Shown: positions 1 through 9,061, numbered from the stretch's first letter. The stretch: 64,000 nucleotides of DNA from Actinobacillus indolicus (GCF_004519515.1 NZ_CP038145.1:2088001-2152000), one strand, 5' to 3'. Translations and numbers: made by a program. Notes: a model not told the origin generated them from the sequence alone.

Positions 1-713
1 GGGGCTGTAGTAGATAAGGTCTAAATCCCACACCATTTTCTCAATATTTTAAGCTGATTAGATGGTGTGCTGTAGTTAAATCTAAACTCACATTCTTTGA
101 TAAAAAGATGGAAGTTTTTCTTGTCAATGCCATTGTATTTTCTAAGTACTCGTTTGGCTTGAGACCAGAAATTTTCAATGCCATTGATGTGGTTGTGATC
201 TTTGACAAACTCTTTGGAATGATTGATGCGAAAGTGTTTAAACTCACTCACATCAAGAGCATTATAGCTTCTGTAACCATCTGTGTAAACGATGCTATCT
301 GGCTTGATTTTGCTTGAGATGATAGGCATTAAGGTACTTTGCTTGGTATCTTTTACAACAACAGTATAAACCTTGCCATTACGCTTCAAAAGACCAAATA
401 CAGCTGTTTTGCCACCAGCTCCACGACCTCGCTTGCCTTTGCGAATGCCACCGAAGTAGCTTTCATCAAGCTCTACTTCGCCATCAAACAAAGTGTGAGC
501 TTCAAGGTTGAGATTATATTCTATCACAAGTCTGATTTTGCGGTAAAATAAAGCTGCTGAATTGTGCTGAATGCCAAGCAAATCACTTGCTGTTCTAGCA
601 GTAACTTGTGCAACAAAAAATTCAAGCAGTTTTATTTGAACTTTTTTACTTAATTTACAACGAGTTATCTTCATGTTTGTAGTATAGCATAAGTGCTAAT
701 CTACTACAGCCCC
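1..713 (-). mobile_element. IS1016-like insertion sequence (IS1595 family), complete
   Basis: The first 15 bases (GGGGCTGTAGTAGAT) are the exact reverse complement of 699-713, giving 15-bp terminal inverted repeats around one transposase gene. Length and the GGGGCTG ends match IS1016-type members of the IS1595 family (known family trait). The element ends inside an IS256-family gene at 714, so it landed in an older IS. The left flank lies outside the window, so an 8-bp target duplication cannot be checked. Confidence 0.88.
21..674 (-). CDS. IS1595-family (IS1016-like) transposase
   Basis: 217-residue DDE-type transposase that cuts and pastes the surrounding 713-bp element. Visible signatures are ELDESYFGG at about residue 69, the Gly/Arg-rich KRGRGAGGK strand behind it, YTDGYRSY near residue 131 and the HNHINGIENFWSQ block near residue 162, which is the characteristic ISXO2-like catalytic core. 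The N-terminal zinc-ribbon seen in longer IS1595 proteins is absent, as is usual for IS1016-type proteins. The frame is open with no internal stop, so it could be functional. Start ATG is 25 bp inside the right terminal repeat. Confidence 0.88.
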   Translation of the reverse strand: MKITRCKLSKKVQIKLLEFFVAQVTARTASDLLGIQHNSAALFYRKIRLVIEYNLNLEAHTLFDGEVELDESYFGGIRKGKRGRGAGGKTAVFGLLKRNGKVYTVVVKDTKQSTLMPIISSKIKPDSIVYTDGYRSYNALDVSEFKHFRINHSKEFVKDHNHINGIENFWSQAKRVLRKYNGIDKKNFHLFIKECEFRFNYSTPSNQLKILRKWCGI

Positions 714-1155
714 TTAAAAATTATTGCATTGACACTTAAGCAAAGTTCTAAAAAAGACTTCTATTTACGATTACATCATTGGTATTTAAAACATAAAGCA
801 TTTTTAGAAGAACGGTCAGATAAGCCGAATGAAAAGGGCTATTATCCTTATAAACATCGGAATGTAAGAAGTGCTTATCATAGTTTTAAACGTTATATGG
901 ATTATTTATTTACCTATGAAAAGTATGGCGATTTAAATATCGAAAAAACGACAAATAGACTTGAAAACTTATTTGGACAACTAAAGAAGAAATTATCGCA
1001 TCATACAGGCTTAACGAAAAGACATAAGATTATGTTTATAAAGGATTTTTTAAATAAAAAGAGTTGTTAAGAATAATTAAAAATATTCATTAGCAACCAC
1101 TTTGTCATATAGGCATAGTTTTCACGAAATTAGCAACCATTTTGTCTACTATGCC
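714..1155 (+). pseudogene. 3' part of an IS256-family (Zn-binding variant) element, truncated by the IS1016-like element
   Basis: The reading frame 714-1070 encodes the last ~118 residues (from KIIALTLKQSSKKD to FLNKKSC) of the transposase found complete at 62361-63296, differing at only a few visible residues (for example KKKLSHHTG versus KEKLSHHAG). The 5' two thirds of the gene are missing because the IS1016-like element occupies everything left of 714. The 25-bp terminal repeat of the element is intact at 1131-1155. Orientation is opposite to the other copy. Confidence 0.85.
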
Positions 1156-1159
1156 TAAA

Positions 1160-1540
1160 TTAATGATAAGTTTGAATAAATTTTTGATAAGCATTCAAAA
1201 ACATTTCAAAATCTTCTAATCCGCAAAAAGCGATGCTTTCTTCATCATAGAAACTAAAACCGTTTTCGACATCCTCAATTTCCTCAAATGTCATATCCAG
1301 ATTATTGGCTTTCACCATCACTTCTTCAATGTTGATATAAAGGCTATATTCTTTACCTTCAAAAATCCATTCGTAGTTTTGATCTTTGGTTTGGCGACAA
1401 TGCTCAATTTCAGCAAAAATAGCGGTTAACTCTTTTGGATTTGGAACAATCTCAGTATTTAACCAACGAGCAAACGCTTCGTGATCCATTGAACATTTGG
1501 CGATAACGCCGTGCATGGTATGTGTAAATTGGTATTCCAT
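1160..1540 (-). CDS. yacL: YacL family protein (UPF0231)
   Basis: Small acidic cytoplasmic protein of unknown function, conserved in Enterobacterales and Pasteurellaceae. The core (EEVMVKANNLD, then YDEESIAFCGLEDFEMFLNAYQKF) matches the UPF0231/YacL family along its length. An upstream extension of the frame to 1618 is open, but the start is placed at the second of two adjacent ATGs (1541-1543 and 1538-1540), which follow an AGGAG ribosome site and begin the family's MEYQFTH-type N-terminus; the first ATG is equally possible. The stop codon is only 5 bp from the end of the truncated IS256-family element. No function is assigned. Confidence 0.8.
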   Translation of the reverse strand: MEYQFTHTMHGVIAKCSMDHEAFARWLNTEIVPNPKELTAIFAEIEHCRQTKDQNYEWIFEGKEYSLYINIEEVMVKANNLDMTFEEIEDVENGFSFYDEESIAFCGLEDFEMFLNAYQKFIQTYH

Positions 1541-1557
1541 CATTTTCTCCTTTTTAA

Positions 1558-1615
1558 ACAAGCGGTCGGATTCGTTTGAATTTTTGCAAAATTTTATAAC
1601 GAAGTAACCGCTTGT
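1558..1615. terminator. inverted pair of uptake signals between uvrA and yacL
   Basis: ACAAGCGGT at 1558-1566 faces ACCGCTTGT at 1607-1615, separated by an AT-rich stretch. It lies just beyond the uvrA stop. Inverted uptake signals forming intrinsic-terminator hairpins are typical of Pasteurellaceae; function here is inferred. Confidence 0.55.
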
Positions 1616-1625
1616 CACTACAATC

Positions 1626-4454
1626 TTACCCTTTCTTCAAAATCTCTTTTAAAAATCTTGCCGTATGGGATTTCTTATCTTTTGCTACGTCTTCAGGTGT
1701 ACCTTCAGCGATAATCTGTCCGCCACCACTACCGCCTTCTGGGCCTAAATCGACAATCCAGTCTGCGGTTTTGATCACATCTAAGTTATGCTCGATCACC
1801 ACAATGGTATTTCCTTGATCACGCAAGCGGTGCAATACGGTCAATAATTGTTTAATGTCGGCGAAGTGCAATCCTGTCGTTGGTTCATCAAGAATATAGA
1901 GGGTTTTGCCCGTATCACGTTTAGATAGTTCCGCCGCCAGTTTCACCCGTTGAGCTTCACCACCTGATAGGGTGGTAGAAGATTGCCCTAAACGGATATA
2001 GGATAAGCCTACGTCCATCAAAGTCTGTAACTTACGAGCAATCATCGGCACGGCATCAAAAAACTCACGAGCTTCTTCCACAGTCATATCTAACACCTGA
2101 TGAATAGTTTTGCCTTTATAGCGAATTTCAAGGGTTTCACGGTTATAGCGTTTGCCTTTACAGTGATCACACGGTACATATACATCAGGTAAGAAGTGCA
2201 TTTCAACTTTGATCACCCCGTCACCTTGGCAGGCTTCACAACGTCCGCCACGCACGTTAAAGCTGAAACGTCCGACTGTATATCCCCTCGCCCTTGCTTC
2301 CTGTGTGCCGGCAAAGAGTTCACGGATCGGGGTAAATAATCCTGTGTAAGTCGCAGGGTTTGAACGTGGAGTACGTCCAATCGGGCTTTGATTGATGTCG
2401 ATTACTTTGTCAAAATGTGCCAAGCCATCAATGCTCTTATAAGGGGCGACATCTCTGTTTTCTGCACGATTTAACGCATTTTGAGCAATCGGGAATAAGG
2501 TATCGTTAATTAAGGTAGATTTGCCCGACCCAGATACCCCTGTGATACAAGTAAACAAGCCAACAGGAATAGCTAAATCGACTTCTTTCAAGTTGTTACC
2601 ACTTGCCCCTTTTAACACCAGCTGTTTGCTTTCATCTCGTGGGGTACGCTGTTTCGGGATCTCGATTTTTTCCTTACCCGATAAGAATTTACCCGTAATC
2701 GACGCTTCATTTTGCATAATTTCTTGAGCTGTACCTTGAGCAATAATCTGCCCACCGTGTACCCCAGCACCAGGTCCAATATCAACAATATAATCTGCCG
2801 CCATAATCGCATCTTCATCGTGTTCAACCACAATCACGGTGTTACCCAAATTCCGAAGATGAATAAGCGTGTTTAGCAAACGTTCATTATCTCGTTGGTG
2901 CAAGCCAATAGATGGCTCATCAAGCACATACATCACCCCCACTAACCCAGCACCGATTTGGCTGGCAAGGCGAATACGTTGAGCTTCACCGCCTGATAAG
3001 GTTTCTGCTGAACGAGAGAGCGAAAGGTAGTTCAACCCTACATTGACAAGGAAAGACAAACGCTCACGGATCTCTTTGAGAATTTTTTCTGCAATTTGAG
3101 CTTTCTGCCCTGAAAGATGTAAACCTTCAAAAAATTCCAAGGCTTCACCGATACTCTTTTCCGACACCATCGGCAAGTTGGTTTTCTCTAAAAAGACATA
3201 ACGGGCTTCACGGCGTAAACGAGAGCCTTCACAATCGGTACAAGCACGGTTATTGATATATTTTGCCAGCTCTTCACGCACTGCATTTGACTCGGTTTCC
3301 TTATAACGACGAGCCATATTGTTCAACACCCCTTCAAAAGCGTGAACTCGCTTAACACTATCACCCCGATCATTCACATAGACAAATTCAATTTCATCTT
3401 TCGAGCCATTTAAAATGATGTTTTGAATTTTCTTCGGCAACTGGTTAAACGGCATTTCAATATCAAAATCATAATGCTTCGCCACGGATTTCAATAAACC
3501 GAAATAGTAGAAACTACGGCGATCCCAGCCCTTAATCGCACCGCTTGCTAAAGACACATCAGGATTTTGCACCACTTTACGTTCATCAAAATATTGCTGA
3601 ACCCCTAAGCCATCACAAGTTGGACAAGCTCCGGCAGGATTATTAAATGAGAAAAGACGTGGTTCTAGTTCCGTCAGCGAATAGCCACAGTGAGAACAAG
3701 CAAAACTTGACGAAAACACTAACTCTTCTGCATTCGGATCGTCCATATCAGCAATAATCGCCGTTGAGCCAGAAAGCTCCAATGCTGTTTCAAAGGACTC
3801 CGCTAAACGGGTCGCAATATCGCTACGTACTTTAAAGCGATCAATTACCACTTCAATCGTATGTTTTTTCTGTAACTCTAATTTGGGCGGATCGGATAGA
3901 TCGCAAATTTCCCCATCAATTCTGGCACGGATATAACCATTAGCGGTCAGATTTTCTAATAATTTTGCGTGTTCGCCTTTACGCTCTTTCACCACAGGGG
4001 AAAGCAACATCAAACGCTTACCTTCAGGTTCTTCCAGAACTCTATCCACCATTTGTGAAATTGTCTGAGCCGCTAACGGCACATCGTGATCAGGACAGCG
4101 AGGCTCACCCACACGGGCAAACAACAAACGTAAATAATCGTGGATTTCCGTCACCGTTCCCACCGTAGAACGAGGATTGTGCGAGGTAGATTTCTGCTCA
4201 ATTGAAATCGCAGGGGAAAGCCCTTCAATGTGATCGACATCAGGCTTTTCCATCAAAGATAAGAACTGACGAGCATAGGCGGATAAACTTTCTACATAAC
4301 GACGTTGCCCTTCAGCATAAAGGGTATCAAAAGCCAAAGACGATTTGCCCGACCCTGATAACCCCGTAATCACAATAAATTTATCTCTCGGAAGAACCAA
4401 ATTCACGTTTTTTAAATTGTGGGTTCTCGCCCCACGAATATCAATATGTTGCAT
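1626..4454 (-). CDS. uvrA: UvrABC excinuclease subunit A
   Basis: 942-residue damage-recognition ATPase of nucleotide excision repair; it dimerises, loads UvrB on damaged DNA and leaves. Two ABC ATPase modules are visible: Walker A GLSGSGKSSLAF near residue 31 and GVSGSGKSTLIND near 640, ABC signatures LSGGEAQRIRLASQ near 490 and LSGGEAQRVKLAAEL near 830, and DEP Walker B segments after each. Zinc-binding CxxC pairs occur near 253-283 (CSHCGYS, CPTCDG) and 740-765 (CEACQGDG, CDHCKGK). Length is normal for the family. It is transcribed divergently from ssb, with a LexA-type box between them, the same arrangement as in E. coli. Confidence 0.98.
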   Translation of the reverse strand: MQHIDIRGARTHNLKNVNLVLPRDKFIVITGLSGSGKSSLAFDTLYAEGQRRYVESLSAYARQFLSLMEKPDVDHIEGLSPAISIEQKSTSHNPRSTVGTVTEIHDYLRLLFARVGEPRCPDHDVPLAAQTISQMVDRVLEEPEGKRLMLLSPVVKERKGEHAKLLENLTANGYIRARIDGEICDLSDPPKLELQKKHTIEVVIDRFKVRSDIATRLAESFETALELSGSTAIIADMDDPNAEELVFSSSFACSHCGYSLTELEPRLFSFNNPAGACPTCDGLGVQQYFDERKVVQNPDVSLASGAIKGWDRRSFYYFGLLKSVAKHYDFDIEMPFNQLPKKIQNIILNGSKDEIEFVYVNDRGDSVKRVHAFEGVLNNMARRYKETESNAVREELAKYINNRACTDCEGSRLRREARYVFLEKTNLPMVSEKSIGEALEFFEGLHLSGQKAQIAEKILKEIRERLSFLVNVGLNYLSLSRSAETLSGGEAQRIRLASQIGAGLVGVMYVLDEPSIGLHQRDNERLLNTLIHLRNLGNTVIVVEHDEDAIMAADYIVDIGPGAGVHGGQIIAQGTAQEIMQNEASITGKFLSGKEKIEIPKQRTPRDESKQLVLKGASGNNLKEVDLAIPVGLFTCITGVSGSGKSTLINDTLFPIAQNALNRAENRDVAPYKSIDGLAHFDKVIDINQSPIGRTPRSNPATYTGLFTPIRELFAGTQEARARGYTVGRFSFNVRGGRCEACQGDGVIKVEMHFLPDVYVPCDHCKGKRYNRETLEIRYKGKTIHQVLDMTVEEAREFFDAVPMIARKLQTLMDVGLSYIRLGQSSTTLSGGEAQRVKLAAELSKRDTGKTLYILDEPTTGLHFADIKQLLTVLHRLRDQGNTIVVIEHNLDVIKTADWIVDLGPEGGSGGGQIIAEGTPEDVAKDKKSHTARFLKEILKKG

Positions 4455-4523
4455 AACTGCCTTCTAAACAAATGTAAAGCAAAAATTTTCAAATTTTCGA
4501 TCATTATCGCATAAATTGATTAA

Positions 4524-4539
4524 CTGTACAAAATATCAG
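4524..4539. promoter_or_regulatory. candidate LexA (SOS) box between uvrA and ssb
   Basis: The 16-mer CTGTACAAAATATCAG matches the CTGT-N8-ACAG LexA consensus with one mismatch in the last half-site (TCAG). E. coli's own uvrA/ssb operator has the same TCAG variant (recalled). It lies 70 bp upstream of uvrA and 79 bp upstream of the ssb start, so it could control both. Confidence 0.6.
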
Positions 4540-4617
4540 TTTTAGTAGATGATTTTTTTTTTATTTTCAGGCAGAATAGCGCAAATTTTACAGATAATTC
4601 ATTTAAGAGGATTTGAT

Positions 4618-5154
4618 ATGGCAGGTGTAAATAAAGTAATTATTGTCGGCAATCTCGGTAACGACCCTGATATGCGTACAATGCCAAACGGCGACGCAGT
4701 GGCAACATTAAGTGTAGCAACCAGTGAAAGTTGGAACGATAAAATGACAGGCGAGCGCCGTGAAGTCACCGAATGGCACCGTATCGTATTCTTCCGCCGT
4801 CAAGCAGAAGTGGCAGGACAATACTTACGCAAAGGCTCAAAAGTCTATGTAGAAGGCAAACTCAAAACACGCAAATGGCAAGATCAAAACGGTCAAGATC
4901 GTTACACTACAGAAATTCAAGGCGATGTACTACAAATGTTAGACAGCCGTAGCGGTGGTGATTTCGGTGGAAATCAAGGTGGTGGCTGGAACCAAGCACC
5001 TACTCCGCAAAACTATAATCAAGGCTACAGCAACGATAATTACGCACAAAATAACTTTGGCAATGCTCAACCACAAACTGCAAAAGCACCTGCAAAACCA
5101 GCACCGCAAGCGGAACCGCCAATGGATAATTTTGATGATGATATTCCGTTCTGA
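4618..5154 (+). CDS. ssb: single-stranded DNA-binding protein
   Basis: Coats single-stranded DNA during replication, repair and recombination and recruits partner enzymes through its acidic tail. The frame is open from 4549, but the ATG at 4618 follows an AGAGG ribosome site and starts the canonical MAGVNKVIIVGNLG N-terminus, giving 178 residues. The OB fold spans about residues 1-110 (includes WHRIVFFRRQAEV and the KVYVEGKLKTRKW strand). A Gly/Asn/Gln-rich linker follows, ending in the interaction tip DNFDDDIPF. Divergent from uvrA. Confidence 0.97.
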   Translation: MAGVNKVIIVGNLGNDPDMRTMPNGDAVATLSVATSESWNDKMTGERREVTEWHRIVFFRRQAEVAGQYLRKGSKVYVEGKLKTRKWQDQNGQDRYTTEIQGDVLQMLDSRSGGDFGGNQGGGWNQAPTPQNYNQGYSNDNYAQNNFGNAQPQTAKAPAKPAPQAEPPMDNFDDDIPF

Positions 5155-5198
5155 GTTACATATAATTTAAAACTGTAAAATAAAACCCATATAAATAT

Positions 5199-5233
5199 AG
5201 AGAACCCTTTATTTTAAAAGGGTTCTCTTTTTT
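5199..5233 (+). terminator. rho-independent terminator of ssb
   Basis: A perfect 12-bp stem (AGAGAACCCTTT / AAAGGGTTCTCT) with the 6-nt loop ATTTTA is followed by a run of T. It separates the core ssb gene from the foreign recombinase module that starts 65 bp further on. Confidence 0.88.
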
Positions 5234-5298
5234 TACATTAATTTTGACACAACATCTTTAATTTGATAGTATTTATATATGATATTTTTGTAAATTAA

Positions 5299-6585
5299 AT
5301 GATTATGCATAGATTAGAAACAGTCCTTTTTTCAAATGGAGAACGTTTTCCTATATTGGTTAATGTTAAAACTGGTATCCCTGATTTTTATTCAACCTTA
5401 TGGGTAACTGTAGAACTACGTAATCAATCCGCAGTAAACACAATTAGAAATAAGCTGGGAACTATACAGTGGGTAATGAATTGGGAAAAACAGAATAATC
5501 TTGTTATTAGCGATCTAATTCATAACAAAGCACTCTTAACAGAAAACCAATTAGAATCTCTTATCCAACATATGAGAATAAATGTAAAAAAGCGAAAGAA
5601 TGTAATCAATACAAAAAAAAGTGTGTTAATGAAAGGTAGGACTCAATTTATTGATATTTATTCTGCCGTATCTCTTAGTCATCAATATAATAGACTAACA
5701 ACGCTTTCAGAATACATATTATTTCTATCTAAAGTAATTAATGTATCTAATGAATATATTGAAAAATTGACGAAACTAATTACGTTAATTAAAGAGTCAA
5801 GACCTAAAAATCATAAAACATTATCTATCAAACCAGAAAGTGAGCTACCTGATGGATTGTTAGATGAGTTTATGTCTATTGCGAACTTTTCTAATCCTAA
5901 TAATCCATTTCAAGATATTGGAATTAGAAAAAGAAACCATTTGATGTTTATCTTATTAAAGGAATTAGGGATTAGAAGAGGAGAGCTATTATCAATTCAA
6001 ATCCCATTTATTGATATAGGAACAGCTAAATCCTCAATTACAATTAGACGAACACATGATGATAAATTTGACACAAGGAAGAAGCAAGCTGTAAGTAAAA
6101 CGAAAGAAAGGCGACTTCCTATTTCACAAAATATAGCTCAACTTATCAATGACTATATTATGAACTATCGCTCTAAGATTCCTAACGCTAATAAACATCC
6201 ATATTTATTTGTAACCCATCGAAAAGGAAAAACGCAAGGAAACCCAATTAGTACCAGTTCTTTTGATAATGTTATTGTACCAACGATGAAAAAGATAGAT
6301 TCTAAATTTTCAATTATTCATCCACATATTTTTCGTCATGAATGGAACTTAGATTTTTCACGAAAGGTGGATAAAAATAATCAAAATGTAAATCATGATT
6401 CTTCTCATAAAGATTTTATTTCTCCTGAAAAAGAAGCAAAGATGAGACAACATCTTATGGGACATACATCCGAGAAATCAGGAAATATTTATAATCAACG
6501 TTATATAAGAGAAAAAGCTAACAAGATATTATTAGATCTTCAGATTGAGTTTCAAAAAAAGGTTGATAATTATGAATCAGAATAA
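5299..6585 (+). CDS. tyrosine recombinase, Tn554 TnpA-like
   Basis: 428-residue site-specific recombinase. The catalytic tyrosine-recombinase residues are visible in order: Arg in ELGIRRGELL (about residue 222), HxxR in HPHIFRHEW (about 348), a His in HLMGHTS (about 392) and the nucleophile Tyr within GNIYNQRY (about 400-405). It is the first of three genes ordered like tnpA-tnpB-tnpC of Tn554-type transposons: this gene, a broken second recombinase starting at 6572 and a small coiled-coil gene at 9062. Low GC. A decayed relic of a similar gene lies at about 18220-18310. An ATG two codons downstream (5305) is an alternative start. Confidence 0.82.
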   Translation: MIMHRLETVLFSNGERFPILVNVKTGIPDFYSTLWVTVELRNQSAVNTIRNKLGTIQWVMNWEKQNNLVISDLIHNKALLTENQLESLIQHMRINVKKRKNVINTKKSVLMKGRTQFIDIYSAVSLSHQYNRLTTLSEYILFLSKVINVSNEYIEKLTKLITLIKESRPKNHKTLSIKPESELPDGLLDEFMSIANFSNPNNPFQDIGIRKRNHLMFILLKELGIRRGELLSIQIPFIDIGTAKSSITIRRTHDDKFDTRKKQAVSKTKERRLPISQNIAQLINDYIMNYRSKIPNANKHPYLFVTHRKGKTQGNPISTSSFDNVIVPTMKKIDSKFSIIHPHIFRHEWNLDFSRKVDKNNQNVNHDSSHKDFISPEKEAKMRQHLMGHTSEKSGNIYNQRYIREKANKILLDLQIEFQKKVDNYESE

Positions 6586-6640
6586 ACGTCTTAGACAGTC
6601 AAGAGATGGGTATGTATTTGATGAAAATGAAAACTCTTGG
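6572..6640 (+). pseudogene. 5' end of a TnpB-like recombinase gene, cut off after about 23 codons
   Basis: Starting 14 bp before the tnpA-like stop, the codons for MNQNKRLRQSRDGYVFDENE and the following NSW resemble the N-terminus of the second recombinase (TnpB) of Tn554-like modules. After the Trp codon the sequence switches to unrelated AT-rich DNA. The C-terminal part of the recombinase resumes at about 7876. The boundary is approximate. Confidence 0.6.
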
Positions 6641-6736
6641 CATATTTCTGCTTGTAAATGTTATGAAAAAGCAGGAGGAATAAATAAAGTAGATGATGAA
6701 ATTATTTATGTGTATGATTTTAAGGAGAAAAACTAA
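6641..6736 (+). pseudogene. 3' scrap of a GNAT acetyltransferase-like gene fused to the TnpB start
   Basis: In frame with the tnpB-like start, the next 31 codons read SACKCYEKAGGINKVDDEI then IYVYDFKEKN and stop. The CYEKAG...KVDDE pattern is typical of the last strand region of GNAT N-acetyltransferases, including AAC(6') enzymes. The stop codon overlaps the ATG of the aminoglycoside phosphotransferase gene. An aac(6') origin is inference from the pattern and from the neighbouring aph(2''). Confidence 0.4.
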
Positions 6737-7629
6737 TGGATATAAAAAAGATAATAGAAGAAAAATGCAATATAGTTGTTGATAGTATAAAGTTGATTGG
6801 TGAGGGTTATGACAGCAAAGCATACATTGTAAATAATGAATATGTTTTCAAAATCAAATTTAGTGCTAATAAGAAAAAAGGGTATGAAAAAGAAAAAGCA
6901 ATATATGATTTTCTAAACAAAAAATTAAATACAAATATTAAAATACCAAATATAGAATATTCATATATAAGTGAAGAATTATCTATTTTAGGATATAAAG
7001 AAATTAAAGGAACTTTTTTAACACCAGAAATATATTTTGCCTTATCAAAAGAAAAGCAAGAATTATTAAAGCAAGATATTGCTATGTTTTTAAGACAAAT
7101 GCACGATTTAGATTATAGTGAAATAAGTTCATATACGATAGACAATAAACAAAATGTTTTAGAAGAATATCAATTACTTAAAGAAACAATATATGATAGT
7201 CTTACTGATATTGAAAAACAATATGTAGAAGAATTTATGCAAAGATTAAATAGTACAACTATATTTGATGGTAAAAAATGCTTATGCCATAATGATTTTA
7301 GTTGTAATCATTTATTACTTGATGATGAAAATAGATTATGTGGTGTAATAGATTTTGGAGATTCTGGAATTATAGATGAATACTGTGATTTCATATATTT
7401 GCTAGAAGATAGTGAAGAAGAAATTGGCGTGTCTTTTGGAGAAGATATATTAAGATTATACGGAAATATTGATATTTCAAAAGCAAAGGAATATCAAGAT
7501 GTTGTAGAACAATATTATCCAATAGAAACTATTGTATATGGTATTAAAAATAATAGACCTGATTTTATAGAAAAAGGTAGAAAAGAGATTTATATAAGAA
7601 CTCGCAAAGATGAAAAATTAAGGAAGTGA
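6736..7629 (+). CDS. aph(2'')-If: APH(2'') aminoglycoside phosphotransferase, APH(2'')-If-like
   Basis: 297-residue kinase that phosphorylates the 2''-hydroxyl of 4,6-disubstituted aminoglycosides such as gentamicin, kanamycin and tobramycin. The phosphotransferase catalytic loop HNDFSCNH starts at residue 185 and the metal-binding DFGDSG at residue 206; an N-terminal nucleotide-binding region (GEGYDSKAYIVNNEYVFKIK) precedes them. The sequence resembles, but is clearly not identical to, the kinase half of the bifunctional AAC(6')-APH(2'')-Ia. Recall of the Campylobacter type APH(2'')-If is the basis of the subtype, so the subtype is less sure than the family. Very AT-rich with Firmicutes/Campylobacter-like codon use, unlike its surroundings. 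It starts on the stop of an acetyltransferase scrap and interrupts a recombinase gene. Confidence 0.85.
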   Translation: MDIKKIIEEKCNIVVDSIKLIGEGYDSKAYIVNNEYVFKIKFSANKKKGYEKEKAIYDFLNKKLNTNIKIPNIEYSYISEELSILGYKEIKGTFLTPEIYFALSKEKQELLKQDIAMFLRQMHDLDYSEISSYTIDNKQNVLEEYQLLKETIYDSLTDIEKQYVEEFMQRLNSTTIFDGKKCLCHNDFSCNHLLLDDENRLCGVIDFGDSGIIDEYCDFIYLLEDSEEEIGVSFGEDILRLYGNIDISKAKEYQDVVEQYYPIETIVYGIKNNRPDFIEKGRKEIYIRTRKDEKLRK

Positions 7630-7633
7630 TGAT

Positions 7634-7875
7634 ATGGTTAAAAACTATCCGGAAGAAGTAGAAGAACAAGTTGATAAAATAAAGAAAGTTTTATAAATGG
7701 TGGTACAAATGGATATATATGATTTAATGAAACAAGTTAATGAGTGGGTTAAAGAAATATTATAACTTTTGAAAATGGTAAGTGTGTATCAGATATTGCA
7801 TATTGTGCATTTAAAGATGGAAAAGTTATAGGAGTTGCAGGTGCTGATAAGATAAATGATGGGATTTGGGAAGTC
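7634..7875 (+). pseudogene. AT-rich debris with a frameshifted GNAT-like fragment downstream of aph(2'')
   Basis: Three short pieces are readable: MVKNYPEEVEEQVDKIKKVL at 7634-7696, MDIYDLMKQVNEWVKEIL at 7710-7766, and, in another frame from 7753, ITFENGKCVSDIAYCAFKDG continuing to NDGIWEV. The last two appear to be one gene broken by a frameshift near 7755; the wording resembles clostridial GNAT-type proteins (inference). The frame then runs without a stop into the TnpB-like C-terminal region at about 7876, marking the right edge of the inserted DNA. Confidence 0.4.
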
Positions 7876-9060
7876 GCTGACGGTACGCTACACAAACGCA
7901 AAATATCCCCAGCAGATTTACTCCTGCAAGACCTACAATGCCTTTGGAAAGAACCACTACACAATAAAGAGGCTGCGCCATCCCGTTCTTTATACCAAAA
8001 GCCTTTAACTAAAAGTGAAATTGTTGAAGTACTAGATATTGACAAAAATAGCACTAATACTAAATGGTTTAAAAATTTAATAAGTGAAAATGATGGAATT
8101 ATAACTTATGAGGTGTTAGGAAAATTTTTATATAAAAAATATACATCAAAATTTCATAATTGGCCTTATGTTGATAAACATAAAAATGTTAAGGTTTCTG
8201 AAGCTTTATTATTATTTAGAGAAAATGAATTTCATGATGACTTTTCCCCTAAAAGTTTTTCTTTTGTGTTACCAACGGTGAATCAAATTAATGATAGGTT
8301 TTGCTATTCTGAAACTCGTCCTAAAACATCATTATGGGAAAAACATTGTATAGGCACATCCAAAGGAGAATTCATAAGATTACCATCACACAATGCAAGA
8401 CATTGGTTAAGTACAAAAGCTGAACGAGGAGGAATGGATGAGTTAACTTTAGCTAATTGGGCAGGACGAGCAAGAGTTGCAGATAACAAGGCTTATGATC
8501 ACAGAACAGAAGAAGAAAAAAGTGAATCAGTTAGGAATTTACTCATTCCCGAAGATATTTCTATCTTAGATAAAATTCATTTGAATCTTCCTATTACCTA
8601 TGAAGACTTAGGGAAAGATAGAATTGGAATCGCAACGGTAACAGAAATAGGGATCTGTGAACATGATTATGCAATGTCTCCATGTTCTCGTCATGGAGAT
8701 TGTGAAACATGTAAAGAGCTTGTTTGTATTAAAGGTTTAGAGCACTCCTTAGAAATCTTAAAGGTGCGTGAAGCCCAGATAACCGAACAATTTAATAAAG
8801 CTAAAGAACACCATAAAATAGGTGTTTTTGGTGCAGATCGCTGGATAAGTAATTTAGGATGGAGACTAACTCACATAAAAACTAAAATTAAATTCTTAGA
8901 AAATGAGAGCATCCCAAATGGTTCCTTATTAAGGATGCCTGATGAGTATGATCCTTCCCCTATTAAATTAGCTTTGTTGGAAAGAGGAATGGATCTAGAT
9001 ATACAGAAGAAAGAAACAGCTAAGTTAGACGATGATTTATATAGACTAATGGAGTTATAG
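7876..9060 (+). pseudogene. C-terminal part of a TnpB-like tyrosine recombinase
   Basis: About 395 codons of the second recombinase of the Tn554-like module. Catalytic-region features visible: HNARHWLSTKAERGG (HxxR box) followed by LANWAGRARVADNKAYDH, where the Tyr is the presumed nucleophile, and later a Cys-rich stretch (CEHDYAMSPC, CETCKELVC). The N-terminal region is missing: only 23 codons survive at 6572, and TnpB-type proteins are usually well over 600 residues. The only likely start inside is a GTG at 8113, so a truncated product of 315 residues might be made but would lack the N-terminal domain. Confidence 0.7.
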
Positions 9061-9061
9061 T

